NCBI RefSeq assembly: GCF_003967515.1
Contig: NZ_BIFQ01000001.1
Location: 2,604,001 to 2,668,000 of the forward strand
DNA from: Dictyobacter aurantiacus
Lineage (GTDB): Bacteria > Chloroflexota > Ktedonobacteria > Ktedonobacterales > Ktedonobacteraceae
Direction of reading: 5' to 3'
DNA: 64,000 bases
The notes beneath the pieces are model-generated. The model was not told the origin of the DNA. It searched no databases and saw only the letters and a program-made list of their open reading frames with translations. Both the position numbers and the translations under genes were made by a program. This document shows positions 63,972-64,000 of the stretch, piece by piece. Each line of letters opens with the position of its first letter. The stretch's first letter is position 1.

Positions 63972-64000
63972 GGAGTAGAGCGGCTTCGATTCGCTCGAGC

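Overview
The window looks like a piece of a Ktedonobacteria-type (Chloroflexota) chromosome close to the replication origin. This assignment is inferred from the gene styles (a very large MalT-like LuxR regulator, a Ser/Asn-rich surface electron-transfer module, a primase-sigma pair, DUF6585-like paralogues, many short mobile repeats) and not from any database match. GC content is moderate and genes are spaced by repeat-rich intergenic DNA.

Layout. 1-4.8 kb: 3' part of an FAD-dependent oxidoreductase, tRNA-Pro(CGG), an HNH endonuclease, and a three-gene operon on the minus strand (Asn-rich single-pass protein, ApbE flavin transferase, ferric-reductase-like membrane protein). 4.9-23.1 kb: two rRNA loci in direct repeat. 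In each, 16S-23S runs on the minus strand from its own promoter, while 5S lies beyond the 23S 3' end on the PLUS strand with its own near-perfect sigma-70 promoter and terminator. A LuxR/MalT regulator, an FAD monooxygenase and a SRPBCC protein sit between the loci; a degenerate aminoglycoside-phosphotransferase-fold gene sits between 23S and 5S of the second locus. 23.2-29.8 kb: membrane DUF6585-like paralogues, an LppX/LprG-like lipoprotein, an acetyltransferase, a zinc-ribbon serine protease, an MDR reductase. 29.9-37.7 kb: eight parS sites among methyltransferases, a fabI operon, an IS4-like insertion sequence and an aminotransferase. 37.7-44.7 kb: SDR, aminotransferase, a foldback repeat element, and the glycolytic run gap-pgk-tpiA. 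45.0-51.1 kb: rpoD and dnaG flanked on both sides by DnaA-box clusters; the large cluster (49.7-51.1 kb) is the probable oriC. 51.2-64 kb: amylo-1,6-glucosidase, a second foldback element, a family 3 solute-binding lipoprotein, an HD-GYP protein, a YhaO/YhaN (SbcD/SbcC-like) pair and murJ.

How it fits together. Clustered parS sites, an exceptionally dense DnaA-box region next to dnaG-rpoD, and rRNA operons and dnaG-rpoD all pointing left away from 50 kb form a coherent origin-proximal domain. dnaA, parA and parB themselves are not in the window.

Most unusual are: (1) the origin region, built of repeating modules that contain an exact 19-bp head-to-head DnaA-box pair (eight copies, two of them on the far side of dnaG-rpoD) and a DnaA-trio/AT-rich unwinding segment; (2) two foldback elements with inverted ends, two perfect hairpins with a GGAT/ATCC apical loop and an internal tandem array, plus two partial relatives; (3) inverted, independently promoted 5S genes; (4) GTAGG-ended MITEs whose two arms change together; (5) an SbcC-like ATPase carrying a transmembrane hairpin in its coiled coil, followed by a 72-bp loopless perfect palindrome.
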